Positions 8,725-16,971 of a stretch of DNA of 64,000 nucleotides are shown here, piece after piece (within the stretch, counting starts at the first letter, position 1; each line of letters opens with the position of its first letter). The notes beneath the pieces are model-generated. The model was not told the DNA's origin, did no database searches, and was given only the letters and a program-made list of their open reading frames with translations. A program made the position numbers and the translations under genes. Source of the stretch: Puteibacter caeruleilacunae. Lineage in GTDB: Bacteria; Bacteroidota; Bacteroidia; Bacteroidales; Prolixibacteraceae. The stretch is from positions 186,001 to 250,000 of the forward strand of contig SJCO01000012.1 in assembly GCA_005217565.1 (NCBI GenBank), in the 5' to 3' direction.

Positions 8725-9270
8725 TTATTTTAAACGACTTTTAAATGGAAGGAACGTCATGAAATCAGCATGATGTACAATATAAGCTTCAGTACTTCGC
8801 TTAACCATATCTCCTTCTCCTGCATGGGTAGCAATAATATGACACACCTCTGCTGGCACACCACAAGACTCGGCTAATGACACACCAGAAAAGGGATGTC
8901 GTAGATATTTCCCATACATTCCCTGAACAGCATTACCCGAATCATCGAGTTCATACTCCAGAAGTTTTCCTACATCAGCAAGAATTGCTCCTGCAATTAA
9001 AACATCCATATCAACTGGTAATTCATCATCAAAAAACTCATTCATTTTGATCCCACTTTCACGTGCAATATGAACAACAGCCCTTTTATGATCCATAAAT
9101 GTTACCTTCAAATCCGGGCCACAAAGCAGTGTAAAAGGAATACGATTAAGGTCTTCTGCTGATAATACACTCTTTTCAAGTGCTACCTTCCATGTTTGTG
9201 CTGTCGCACCACGCAAAGTGTCCGATTCAATCCAACTGAGTTCTGGCCATAAAGTATTTACCTCTTTCAT
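8725..9270 (-). CDS. HD-domain-like protein with incomplete metal site
   Basis: The 181-residue protein looks like an HD-superfamily fold: conserved-looking His61/His67, then AILADVGKLLEY (95-106), RHPFSG (124-129), ATHAGEGD (147-154) and IVHHAD (164-169). In active HD phosphohydrolases the second motif reads HDxGK; here it is Ala98-Asp99-Val-Gly-Lys, so one key metal ligand is missing. The gene sits 10 bases upstream of aconitase B and 51 bases downstream of the dehydrogenase gene, deep inside the lysine operon. Its function is unknown. A regulatory, nucleotide-binding or repair role for the pathway enzymes is possible but nothing in the sequence shows it. Confidence 0.6.
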   Translation of the reverse strand: MKEVNTLWPELSWIESDTLRGATAQTWKVALEKSVLSAEDLNRIPFTLLCGPDLKVTFMDHKRAVVHIARESGIKMNEFFDDELPVDMDVLIAGAILADVGKLLEYELDDSGNAVQGMYGKYLRHPFSGVSLAESCGVPAEVCHIIATHAGEGDMVKRSTEAYIVHHADFMTFLPFKSRLK

Positions 9271-9321
9271 TTCTTTCTGATTATTAGATTAAATGATTAC
9301 TCGATACTTGCAACACGTATG

Positions 9322-10515
9322 TTACAAATTGGCAATAATCTCATCAGCCATTTCAGTAGTTGATGCCGCTCCATTATCAACAACATCAGCTCTTCCTGAC
9401 ATTTTCATCATATCATAGGTTCTCACACGTCCTTCAGACACAACCTTTGCAATCGAAGCTCTGATCCTTTTGGCGATATCCTGTTCATCCAGATAGTCCA
9501 GCATCATACACGCCGACTCGATCATAGCAATAGGATTAACAATCGATACGTCATAATCGGCATACTTTGGTGCAGAACCATGCGTAGGTTCAAATACTGC
9601 AACCCCGCTCTCTCCCATTTGTGCACTACATGCAAATCCCAAACCACCAATCAGACCGGCAAAACCATCCGAAATGATATCTCCGAACATATTACCAGCA
9701 ACAATAACTCCATAATTCTCAGGATTTTTTGTCAACCACATCATTTGGGCATCGATATTTGTATTCCAAACCTGGATATTTGTATAATCTTTCTTCTGGA
9801 GCTCTAAGGCCATCTTATACATCATTCCTGATGTCTCACGAATCACATTAGGCTTTTCACAAACAGTAACAGAAGGATAGTTATACTTTTGAGCATACTC
9901 GAAAGCAGATCTCAATATACGTTCAGTATATTTCTTTGTGAATATCCTTGTTGAAATAGACAATTCCTCCTTAGCTACAGTACCAAAGTTCTTCTTAAAC
10001 TTAGGATGAGTCATCAGCGCATCATAAATCTGATCGCCAGGATTACTCCACTCAACTCCTCCGTATAATCCTTCGGTATTCTGCCTGAAAATTACAGCAT
10101 CAACATGAGGCTCCTCTATCGTTCCATTTTTCCCTCTACGGATAAAATTCAGTGGATTTCCCTGATAACTTCGACAGGGTCGCATACAGATATCCAACTT
10201 GAAGTGCTGTCGTAAACCAACAATCGGACTTGAATATACCAGTCCCTTTGCCTTTAATTCTTCTTTTAACTCTTCGAAAGCCTCATCTTTAGGCTTCGAC
10301 GTAATGGCTCCAAACAAACCAATCTTATGCTTTTCCAGCAGGTCAATGGTTCGCTCAGGAAGTGGATTTCCTTCGCTACACCAAAATTCCCAACCAATAT
10401 CTCCTTCAACATAATCTGCATCAAAACCAGCAGCATTTAATACGCGAATAGTTTCTTGTAATACGACCTTGCCTATTCCATCACCAGGCATTGCAACAAT
10501 TGTTCTTTTTCCCAT
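9322..10515 (-). CDS. Isocitrate/isopropylmalate/homoisocitrate dehydrogenase family enzyme (candidate homoisocitrate dehydrogenase)
   Basis: The 397-residue protein is a beta-decarboxylating dehydrogenase: GDGIG (11-15), substrate arginines in GLRQ (100-103) and CMRP (110-113), NTEGLYGG with catalytic Tyr151, Lys221 in CEKPN, and Asp254, Asp279 and Asp283. EGLY and the N-terminal GW motif recall homoisocitrate dehydrogenase of Thermus more than E. coli Icd (which has EDIY). The isocitrate-binding Asn of Icd (SLN) is replaced by Ile98 in SPI, which argues against isocitrate. HGSAPKY (312-318) has the Lys-Tyr pair that gives NADP preference in Icd. Within the operon it would reductively carboxylate 2-oxoadipate. 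The substrate remains unproven; isocitrate is the main alternative. Confidence 0.75.
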   Translation of the reverse strand: MGKRTIVAMPGDGIGKVVLQETIRVLNAAGFDADYVEGDIGWEFWCSEGNPLPERTIDLLEKHKIGLFGAITSKPKDEAFEELKEELKAKGLVYSSPIVGLRQHFKLDICMRPCRSYQGNPLNFIRRGKNGTIEEPHVDAVIFRQNTEGLYGGVEWSNPGDQIYDALMTHPKFKKNFGTVAKEELSISTRIFTKKYTERILRSAFEYAQKYNYPSVTVCEKPNVIRETSGMMYKMALELQKKDYTNIQVWNTNIDAQMMWLTKNPENYGVIVAGNMFGDIISDGFAGLIGGLGFACSAQMGESGVAVFEPTHGSAPKYADYDVSIVNPIAMIESACMMLDYLDEQDIAKRIRASIAKVVSEGRVRTYDMMKMSGRADVVDNGAASTTEMADEIIANL

Positions 10516-10597
10516 AGTTCAAAGCGTTAAATCATTTCAGGTATAAGGATAAATTTGATTTCTCAGTATTAGCAGGCATACCAAACACAATACCTAC

Positions 10598-12154
10598 TTA
10601 TCTACGATCAACTTTTCGGACAACGTCGATCACAGTTCCATCCACCCATTTAATGGCCGCAATTACATCATCTGTAAAAGTTGGCTTTGCCGGTTTTCCA
10701 CAAATCTGTTCCGCTTCTTCTTTTAACTCCTCAATAGTTCTTACGGGTAGATCAGTTTCTTTTAATTTCTCCAATAAATCCGTGCGGGAAGGATTAACAG
10801 CCAAGCCTCGTTCTGTAACAATCACATCAATCAATTCGCCAGGACCACATAGCGTTGTAACCTCATCAACAATTACCGGTACACGATCTCTAAACAGAGG
10901 AACTGGTAGAATCGTACATTTAGCAAATAGACAGTTTTGCCACCCTCCAATTCCATGCAACAATACACCATCAGAATGAGTAACTACATTGGCATTAAAA
11001 TTCACATCAACTTCTGTTGCACCAAGAATTACCACATCAACCATCGATGCAAAATTTCCTTTCCCATGGTAATTGTAGCTGGTAAAAGGACTGGTATTCA
11101 CATGATTATTATTTTCACGCATTGATCTTACCCCTTCCAGGTCAAATGTCTGACCATCCAGAATATAATCAACGACTCCCTCCTCCAGCATTTGTACAGG
11201 ATATTGGTTACTACCGGCACGAATAAACCGGGCTTTTATATCTCGTTCACGTAATATCTTTTCAAAGTATATACCAATGGATAATGCCGTTCCTCCAGCA
11301 CCTGCCTGATAAGAAAAGCCATCCTTCACAATTCCTACCTCATCACAGAATCTGGCAGTTAATTCAGCAATAAGTAACCGATCAGGACTTTTGGTAATTT
11401 GTGTTGTTCCTGAAACAATCTTTTCTGGAATCCCTACCTGATCAACAACCACGGTATAATCAACATAGTTACCATGTATTTGCCAGGGGATACAGGGAAA
11501 AGGAACCAGGTTATCAGTAACAACAATAACCTTATCTGCATATTGTGAATCTGCAAGCGCAAATCCCAACAATCCACATGCAGCAGGTCCTCGGTCACCA
11601 GTTGCATTTCCAAAAGCATCAGCTGTTGGAGCCGCGATTATTGCAATATCTATTTCCACCTCTCCATCCTGCACCGCCTGATAGCGACCTCCATGTGACC
11701 GAAGCACACCTACCCCTTTCATTCCTCCTTCTGAAGCAAAACGACCTAAAGGACCGTTCATACTTCCTTCAATACGATTAATTGTTCCATCCTTCAGATA
11801 AGAAATCAAATGTGCATGACATGGAAATGATGCAGATGGAAACCACACTAAATCTCTAACACCTAAATCATGGGCAATATCAAAAACCATATTTGCAATC
11901 AGATCTCCATTGCGAAAGTGATGATGAGTTGAAATCGTCATACCATCCTTTAAGCCCGCTTTAACCAACGCCTCCTTCAGTGAAGCCACTAATTTGTTCC
12001 CATCATTGGGATAATCGGCACAAGTAGCAATCCTTGGTGCAAACTTTCTTCCCGTTGGACGAAATTTGCCAACACCTTGAAATGGCACAACAGATTTGCC
12101 ATTAATCTCTTCTGGGATATATCTGCCTACTGCATTTCTAACTTCTTTAACCAT
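10598..12154 (-). CDS. Citrate lyase alpha subunit family protein (CitF-like acyl-CoA/ACP transferase)
   Basis: The 518-residue protein matches CitF over its length, with characteristic runs such as STHHHFRNGD, IEGSMNGPLG, HGGRYQAV and ERGLAVNPSR. CitF moves the acetyl group of the acyl carrier protein onto the substrate acid, forming the ACP-bound acyl form that CitE cleaves. Its start codon overlaps the end of the CitD-CitE fusion gene by 8 bases, which indicates coupled translation and a joint complex. The operon otherwise serves lysine breakdown, so the acid may be homocitrate rather than citrate (inference). The usual citC, citX and citG genes for acetylation and prosthetic group are not in this window. 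Confidence 0.88.
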   Translation of the reverse strand: MVKEVRNAVGRYIPEEINGKSVVPFQGVGKFRPTGRKFAPRIATCADYPNDGNKLVASLKEALVKAGLKDGMTISTHHHFRNGDLIANMVFDIAHDLGVRDLVWFPSASFPCHAHLISYLKDGTINRIEGSMNGPLGRFASEGGMKGVGVLRSHGGRYQAVQDGEVEIDIAIIAAPTADAFGNATGDRGPAACGLLGFALADSQYADKVIVVTDNLVPFPCIPWQIHGNYVDYTVVVDQVGIPEKIVSGTTQITKSPDRLLIAELTARFCDEVGIVKDGFSYQAGAGGTALSIGIYFEKILRERDIKARFIRAGSNQYPVQMLEEGVVDYILDGQTFDLEGVRSMRENNNHVNTSPFTSYNYHGKGNFASMVDVVILGATEVDVNFNANVVTHSDGVLLHGIGGWQNCLFAKCTILPVPLFRDRVPVIVDEVTTLCGPGELIDVIVTERGLAVNPSRTDLLEKLKETDLPVRTIEELKEEAEQICGKPAKPTFTDDVIAAIKWVDGTVIDVVRKVDRR

Positions 12155-13343
12155 GATTATTCCTCCTATTCTTACTTAAAACATCAGCATTCCGAATTAC
12201 ATTTAAAGCTCTCTTTACTATAGGAGGATCTATCATTTTAGATCCAATTGATACTACTCCTTCACCTTTTTCAAGGGCTATATTATAAGCATCCACAATC
12301 TTTTGAGCCCGTTCAAGCTCTTCAACAGTCGGACTATAACATTCGTTAATAACACCAATTTGTCTTGGATGAATACACCCCATTCCAACAAATCCTAAAC
12401 CTCTCGACTCCAGGGCAGTTTTTCGCAACTGTCCAACCTTGGCAACATCTGAAAATACAGAATCAATTGGTTGAATTCCAGCTGCTCGTGAAGCATTTAC
12501 CACCACACTGCGTGCATAAAAGCTCTCTTTACCCTCAACTGTTCTTTGTGCTCCAATATCTGCTGAATAATCCTCCAAGCCAATAGCAATTGCCACTATA
12601 TTAGTAGCTGCAGACGCAATATCATAGGCATTTAAAATTCCCTTAGCGCTTTCAATAATCGGCATTAAGAATATCGGACTTTCCTTTACCTGTAGCAACT
12701 CACATATGCTCTCATTTACCTGAACAATCTGATCTGCATTTTCACATTTCGGGATAAGGACAAGGTCAACTCCATAGGGAATCACATATGGCAAATCATC
12801 CAATCCTTCGGGTATCTGATTGATTCTCACCATCCGCTCAGCTTCTCCGAAATTTACATGCCGTAATGCATTACGAACCAAAAAACGTGCCTCAAACTTC
12901 TTCTGTGGTGCTACTGAATCCTCAAGGTCAAGAATAATACCATCTGCACCATGCAGCCCTGCATTTAACATGATCTTTGGATTATTACCTGGTAAGTACA
13001 AACGAGAACGTCGATACCTATCAACAGTCGATCTCTGTAAACTTTCATTTATTAAGGGCAATAAAAATGGCTTCTCAACTGCTGTCACCTTCTTAATCGC
13101 ACACTCTAACCTGGCTGCTAGAACAAAAGGTAACGCACCTTTATCTTCTATAACCATATGTGCATGCTCAATTTCATAATAGGACAAGATCTGCTCCGCC
13201 AGATTTCTTATGGATGCACCATACATCGCCTCCACTTTACTCTCCACTTCAATCTCCCAACCTCCAACTGAACCAATAGTACACTTCACATAACAATCAG
13301 AACGAACAGAATCACCTCGATTTCCGGCAATACCTGCATTCAT
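12147..13343 (-). CDS. Fused citrate lyase acyl carrier and beta subunits (CitD-CitE)
   Basis: Residues 1-88 or so resemble the CitD carrier protein: an N-terminal GNRGDSVRSDCYV, where Ser15 aligns with the serine that carries phosphoribosyl-dephospho-CoA, and the end motif EDKGALPFVLAARLE. From about residue 110 onward it is CitE: RRSRLYLPGNNPKIM, then ADGIILDLEDSVAP with acidic metal ligands, and IPIIESAKG-like and AIAIGLEDYS stretches. CitE splits the hydroxyacyl-ACP to acetyl-ACP and an oxoacid. In E. coli and Klebsiella the two are separate proteins, so the fusion is notable. It is the first gene of the operon. With homocitrate the products would be acetyl-ACP and 2-oxoglutarate (inference). 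Confidence 0.85.
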   Translation of the reverse strand: MNAGIAGNRGDSVRSDCYVKCTIGSVGGWEIEVESKVEAMYGASIRNLAEQILSYYEIEHAHMVIEDKGALPFVLAARLECAIKKVTAVEKPFLLPLINESLQRSTVDRYRRSRLYLPGNNPKIMLNAGLHGADGIILDLEDSVAPQKKFEARFLVRNALRHVNFGEAERMVRINQIPEGLDDLPYVIPYGVDLVLIPKCENADQIVQVNESICELLQVKESPIFLMPIIESAKGILNAYDIASAATNIVAIAIGLEDYSADIGAQRTVEGKESFYARSVVVNASRAAGIQPIDSVFSDVAKVGQLRKTALESRGLGFVGMGCIHPRQIGVINECYSPTVEELERAQKIVDAYNIALEKGEGVVSIGSKMIDPPIVKRALNVIRNADVLSKNRRNNHG

Positions 13344-13865
13344 TGGGCTATAATTTTTTGATTATAAGATCTTCATTCAAGCTTTAACTGGCTCACTTAA
13401 AATACTAAATATCACAAGATAACGAATAAACATCTTACATGTTAAAGAATATATTCAGAAAACACAATAACATTTGTATTGAAACTCGACACAAAACAAA
13501 TATCCCAACTTACAATTTCATTATTTTCAGTATTCATGCCAATACGATCTGATAAAACAAGCAATCACACACATGTTAAATAACCTTTTCAAGGTGTTGA
13601 ATAAAAAATAGCAACACTTTCTATCGATGAGCTATTTCTCAAATGTTAACAAGTTTTAAGAAAAAATTGATATTATATAACATACAATCCTTCTTCTAAC
13701 ATAACCGCTGAATCGCAATAGCTTAAGTCGACACACAAGATTAAACAACCTTTTAACACCTGTGAATATCCGTTAAATATTGTTAAGCCCTAAAATCGGT
13801 TCTGGTAAATGAGCAAGAAAATGATTAATTTAGTTCGGTACTAATACAAAATAAAAACAACAACT
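13344..13865. other. Intergenic region between the divergent lysine operon and a small gene
   Basis: The 522-base, very AT-rich gap must contain the operon promoter (minus) and the promoter of the 63-residue gene (plus). For the minus strand I find only imperfect matches, such as GATATTTG at 13504-13497 without a good -33 box. For the plus strand TAATTTAG at 13826-13833 is one base off consensus. I see no clear operator palindrome and no RNA gene. Confidence 0.5.
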
Positions 13866-14057
13866 ATGCTTGAATATGCAAAAGTAATTTTGCCTAAAGT
13901 AAGCTTTAGCAAAGAGCTCTTCGAGAAAGAATTAAAGAAATGTATTGGGTGGATTACCCCGAAAGAGATAGAGGAGCTCAAGGACTGGTGTCTGGAAAAA
14001 TTCAGGAATGAACATCCTGAGATATTAAACAAATTATTTAGCGAGGTAGCTGCATAA
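13866..14057 (+). CDS. Small conserved Bacteroidota protein, function unknown
   Basis: The 63-residue protein starts MLEYAKVILPKVSF and continues with charged, helix-forming residues, including FEKELKKCIGWIT and WCLEKF. I recall similar short proteins of this type from other Bacteroidota, so I regard it as a real gene, but no function is known to me. It has no signal peptide or membrane segment. It stands alone, with a terminator 7 bases after the stop, convergent to nrdJ. The overlapping minus-strand frame is its shadow. Confidence 0.75.
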   Translation: MLEYAKVILPKVSFSKELFEKELKKCIGWITPKEIEELKDWCLEKFRNEHPEILNKLFSEVAA

Positions 14058-14063
14058 TAAAAA

Positions 14064-14093
14064 AAAAGGGTCTTCTAATGAAGACCCTTTTCT
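14064..14093. terminator. Bidirectional terminator between the small gene and nrdJ
   Basis: The arms GGGTCTTC (14068-14075) and GAAGACCC (14080-14087) enclose the loop TAAT and are flanked by an A-run and a T-run. It can end both the plus-strand small gene and the minus-strand nrdJ. Confidence 0.88.
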
Positions 14094-14111
14094 ATTTCTT
14101 GTTGTTATCAA

Positions 14112-16664
14112 CTATCCGCATTTCGAAGTTCCACAATCTGAACAGGTCAAACAACCTTCCTGATAAATCAGATTTGTAGAATTACAATTTGCGCAGCGTT
14201 GGCCATCCGCCTTTGTTCCGTTAGGAATATACTTTTTCAATGCTCTTGCCACACCAGCTTTCCAGGTATTAATTGATTCGCTATCTAATTGCAGACTAGA
14301 AATCAAATCAACAACCTTTTCAATTGGCATACCGTGACGCAATGTTCCAGATATCAATTTTGCATAGTTCCAGAACTCTGGATTAAACTTATATGATAAT
14401 CCTTCAATAGTAGTCTTATATCCTCGCTTATTGCAGTATTGGAAATCATATCTAGTTACTTCACCCTCTTTGTTCTTGATGATTTTTCCTCTTGTCACAG
14501 AACGTGGCAATAAGATACCATCCTCATCATCAGCTAAACCAGTGAAGATCTCATATGGTTCTTCGTTGATCAATCCAATAAATGCAATCCACTTTTCTTT
14601 ACTATTCTGAAAACGCACAACATCGGCATCTAATTCAACAGGACGCTTAGTCGAGAATATTTTAGCCTCATTCTCCGACTTATCGTCATTTGAAATTAAT
14701 ACACCTGCACGTGATCCATCACGATAAACAGTAACACCTTTACAGCCTGACTTCCATGCCTCCATATAAAGTTTACCAACAAGATCTTCAGAAACATCTG
14801 CAGGCATATTAATGGTCACACTAATTGAGTGATCTACCCACTTTTGAATCTGTCCTTGCATACGTACTTTACTCAACCAATCTACATCATTGGAAGTAGC
14901 CTTGTAATATGGTGATTTCTTAATCAACGCATCAATTTCCTCTTGTGAGTAGTTCTTGCTGGTATCAAAACCATTGATCTCCATCCAGGTCTTAAATTTA
15001 TGGTGGAATACAGTATACTCTTCCCATGAATCTCCTACCTCATCAACGAAATCAACACGAACATCTTTATCGTTTGGATTTACTTTTCTACGTCTCTTAT
15101 AAACAGGCATAAACACTGGCTCAATACCTGAACTAGTCTGAGTCATCAAACTTGTTGTACCTGTAGGAGCGATAGTCAACAATGCAATGTTACGTCGACC
15201 ATATTTCTTCAAGTCAGCAAACAATTGCTCATCTTCTCCTTTTAATCGTAATACGAAAGGATTATTCTTCTCGCGGTTAAAATCATAAATTTCGAATGCA
15301 CCACGATCTTTAGCCAGATTTACAGATGCTTTGTAAGCCTCTACAGCAATAGTTTTATGTACCTCAACCGAGAAGTCAGTTGCAGCGTCAGTTCCATAAA
15401 ACAAACCTAATGCAGCTAACATATCACCTTCTGCAGTGATACCGATACCAGTTCTACGACCTTCGTCTGCTTTCTTTCTAATATTATCCCAAAGCTTGTG
15501 CTCAACACGCTTGGTCTCATCATTCTCTGGATCTGCATCAACCTTTGCAATGATTGCATCAATCTTTTCAAGCTCAAGATCAATGATATCATCCATAATT
15601 CTTAATGCATAACCCACATGTTTTCTAAATAGCTCAAAGTTAAATTTAGCCTTCTCAGTAAATGGATTTTCAACATAAGAATAAAGGTTCAAGGCCAACA
15701 AACGACAGCTATCGTATGGACACAATGGAATCTCTCCACAAGGATTTGTTGAAACAGTCTTATAACCTAGATCTGCATAACAATCTGGCACTGATTCCTT
15801 AATAATGGTATCCCAGAACAAAATACCTGGCTCAGCCGATTTCCATGCATTATGAACAATCTTATCCCAGATTTTTGTCGCATCAACCTCTTTCTTGTAA
15901 GTCGGATTTTCTGATTCTACAGGATATGCTTGCGTATATTTCGTCTCATTATCAACAGCAGTCATAAAATCATCGTCGATACGAACTGAAACATTAGCAC
16001 CTGTTACTTTTCCTGTTTCCATTTTAGCATCAATAAACTGTTCCGAATCCGGGTGTTTAATTGATACCGACAACATCAAAGCTCCACGTCTTCCATCCTG
16101 AGCAACCTCACGGGTAGAATTAGAGTAACGCTCCATAAATGGAACAATTCCTGTTGATGTTAAAGCTGAATTTTTTACTGGAGATCCTTTTGGTCGTATA
16201 TGTGAAAGGTCATGCCCTACTCCCCCTCTTCTTTTCATTAACTGTACCTGCTCCTGGTCAATCTTCATAATCCCACCATATGAGTCGGAATTACCATCAT
16301 TACCAATAACAAAACAGTTCGACAATGATGCAATCTGCACATCATTACCAATTCCCGTCATTGGACCACCTTGTGGCACAATATATTTGAAATCTCTAAT
16401 TAATTCAAAAAGTTCGTCTTCCTTCATTGCATTAGGATAATTCTTTTCGATCCTTGCAAGTTCCGAAGCCAACCTTTTATGCATATCATTTGGATTAGAT
16501 TCAAAGATATTACCATCTGAATCTTTTAACGCATACTTATTCACCCAAACACGGGCAGCTAAGTCGTCTCCTTTAAAATATTTTAATGAAGCCTCAAAGG
16601 CCTCATCAGAGGTGTAGATTTTTTTCGCCTCTGACGTTTTAACAGCAGTTTCTTTCAAGTTCAT
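14112..16664 (-). CDS. nrdJ: Adenosylcobalamin-dependent ribonucleoside-diphosphate reductase (class II)
   Basis: The 850-residue protein has class II ribonucleotide reductase motifs: SLSNCFV with an active-site cysteine, MKRRGGVGHDLSHIRPKG, STNPCGEIPLC with the radical and second redox cysteine, and APTGTTS. The C-terminus is a cysteine-rich tail (CANC, CLTCSDCGTSKC) probably used to re-reduce the active site. It makes deoxyribonucleotides without oxygen, which suits an anaerobic or facultative life. No NrdR box or cobalamin riboswitch is evident upstream. It is preceded by a 307-base gap after waaA, so it probably has its own promoter. It converges on the 63-residue gene across a shared terminator. 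Confidence 0.95.
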   Translation of the reverse strand: MNLKETAVKTSEAKKIYTSDEAFEASLKYFKGDDLAARVWVNKYALKDSDGNIFESNPNDMHKRLASELARIEKNYPNAMKEDELFELIRDFKYIVPQGGPMTGIGNDVQIASLSNCFVIGNDGNSDSYGGIMKIDQEQVQLMKRRGGVGHDLSHIRPKGSPVKNSALTSTGIVPFMERYSNSTREVAQDGRRGALMLSVSIKHPDSEQFIDAKMETGKVTGANVSVRIDDDFMTAVDNETKYTQAYPVESENPTYKKEVDATKIWDKIVHNAWKSAEPGILFWDTIIKESVPDCYADLGYKTVSTNPCGEIPLCPYDSCRLLALNLYSYVENPFTEKAKFNFELFRKHVGYALRIMDDIIDLELEKIDAIIAKVDADPENDETKRVEHKLWDNIRKKADEGRRTGIGITAEGDMLAALGLFYGTDAATDFSVEVHKTIAVEAYKASVNLAKDRGAFEIYDFNREKNNPFVLRLKGEDEQLFADLKKYGRRNIALLTIAPTGTTSLMTQTSSGIEPVFMPVYKRRRKVNPNDKDVRVDFVDEVGDSWEEYTVFHHKFKTWMEINGFDTSKNYSQEEIDALIKKSPYYKATSNDVDWLSKVRMQGQIQKWVDHSISVTINMPADVSEDLVGKLYMEAWKSGCKGVTVYRDGSRAGVLISNDDKSENEAKIFSTKRPVELDADVVRFQNSKEKWIAFIGLINEEPYEIFTGLADDEDGILLPRSVTRGKIIKNKEGEVTRYDFQYCNKRGYKTTIEGLSYKFNPEFWNYAKLISGTLRHGMPIEKVVDLISSLQLDSESINTWKAGVARALKKYIPNGTKADGQRCANCNSTNLIYQEGCLTCSDCGTSKCG

Positions 16665-16971
16665 AGAGCAAACTAAAAAATATTGAAAACTTAAGTACCT
16701 GATTCCTATTATTTAAAGCACATCATAGCTGTGCGCTTTTTGCATTGGCAATTTATAAATAAAGACTCAATTCCGGAATATTTTGTTACATCAAGACAGC
16801 AAAAGTTATCAACAATAAGCCGTTAATTTACTGATCTGCTGCAGCTTAGGTTTTTCTAAAAATCAAAAAGTTTACAAAAACAAAAACTTTTTCTTAAACC
16901 TTAAAAATATATTTGCTTTTTAAAACAAAAGGTCTTATTAGGAAAAAAGCCTTTAAATTTGAATAAATAAA
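16665..16971. other. Intergenic region between waaA and nrdJ
   Basis: AT-rich gap of 307 bases. An AT-rich 9-bp hairpin (AAAAAGTTT at 16865-16873, AAACTTTTT at 16884-16892) followed on the minus strand by ATTTTT may end waaA. Nearer nrdJ a small stem (AGCACA at about 16718-16723 with TGTGC at about 16731-16735) may be a leader hairpin. I looked for a cobalamin riboswitch because nrdJ is B12-dependent and found no B12 box. Confidence 0.4.

Noticed and set aside
12820-13179. 119-codon plus-strand frame inside the CitD-CitE gene
   Set aside because: Antisense to a well-supported gene and not protein-like.
10598-13343. Ordinary citrate fermentation operon
   Set aside because: No citrate transporter, citC, citX, citG or oxaloacetate decarboxylase is nearby and the genes are embedded among lysine genes; kept only as the main alternative.
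16665-16971. Cobalamin riboswitch before nrdJ
   Set aside because: Expected for a B12-dependent enzyme, but no B12-box sequence or matching stems are visible.
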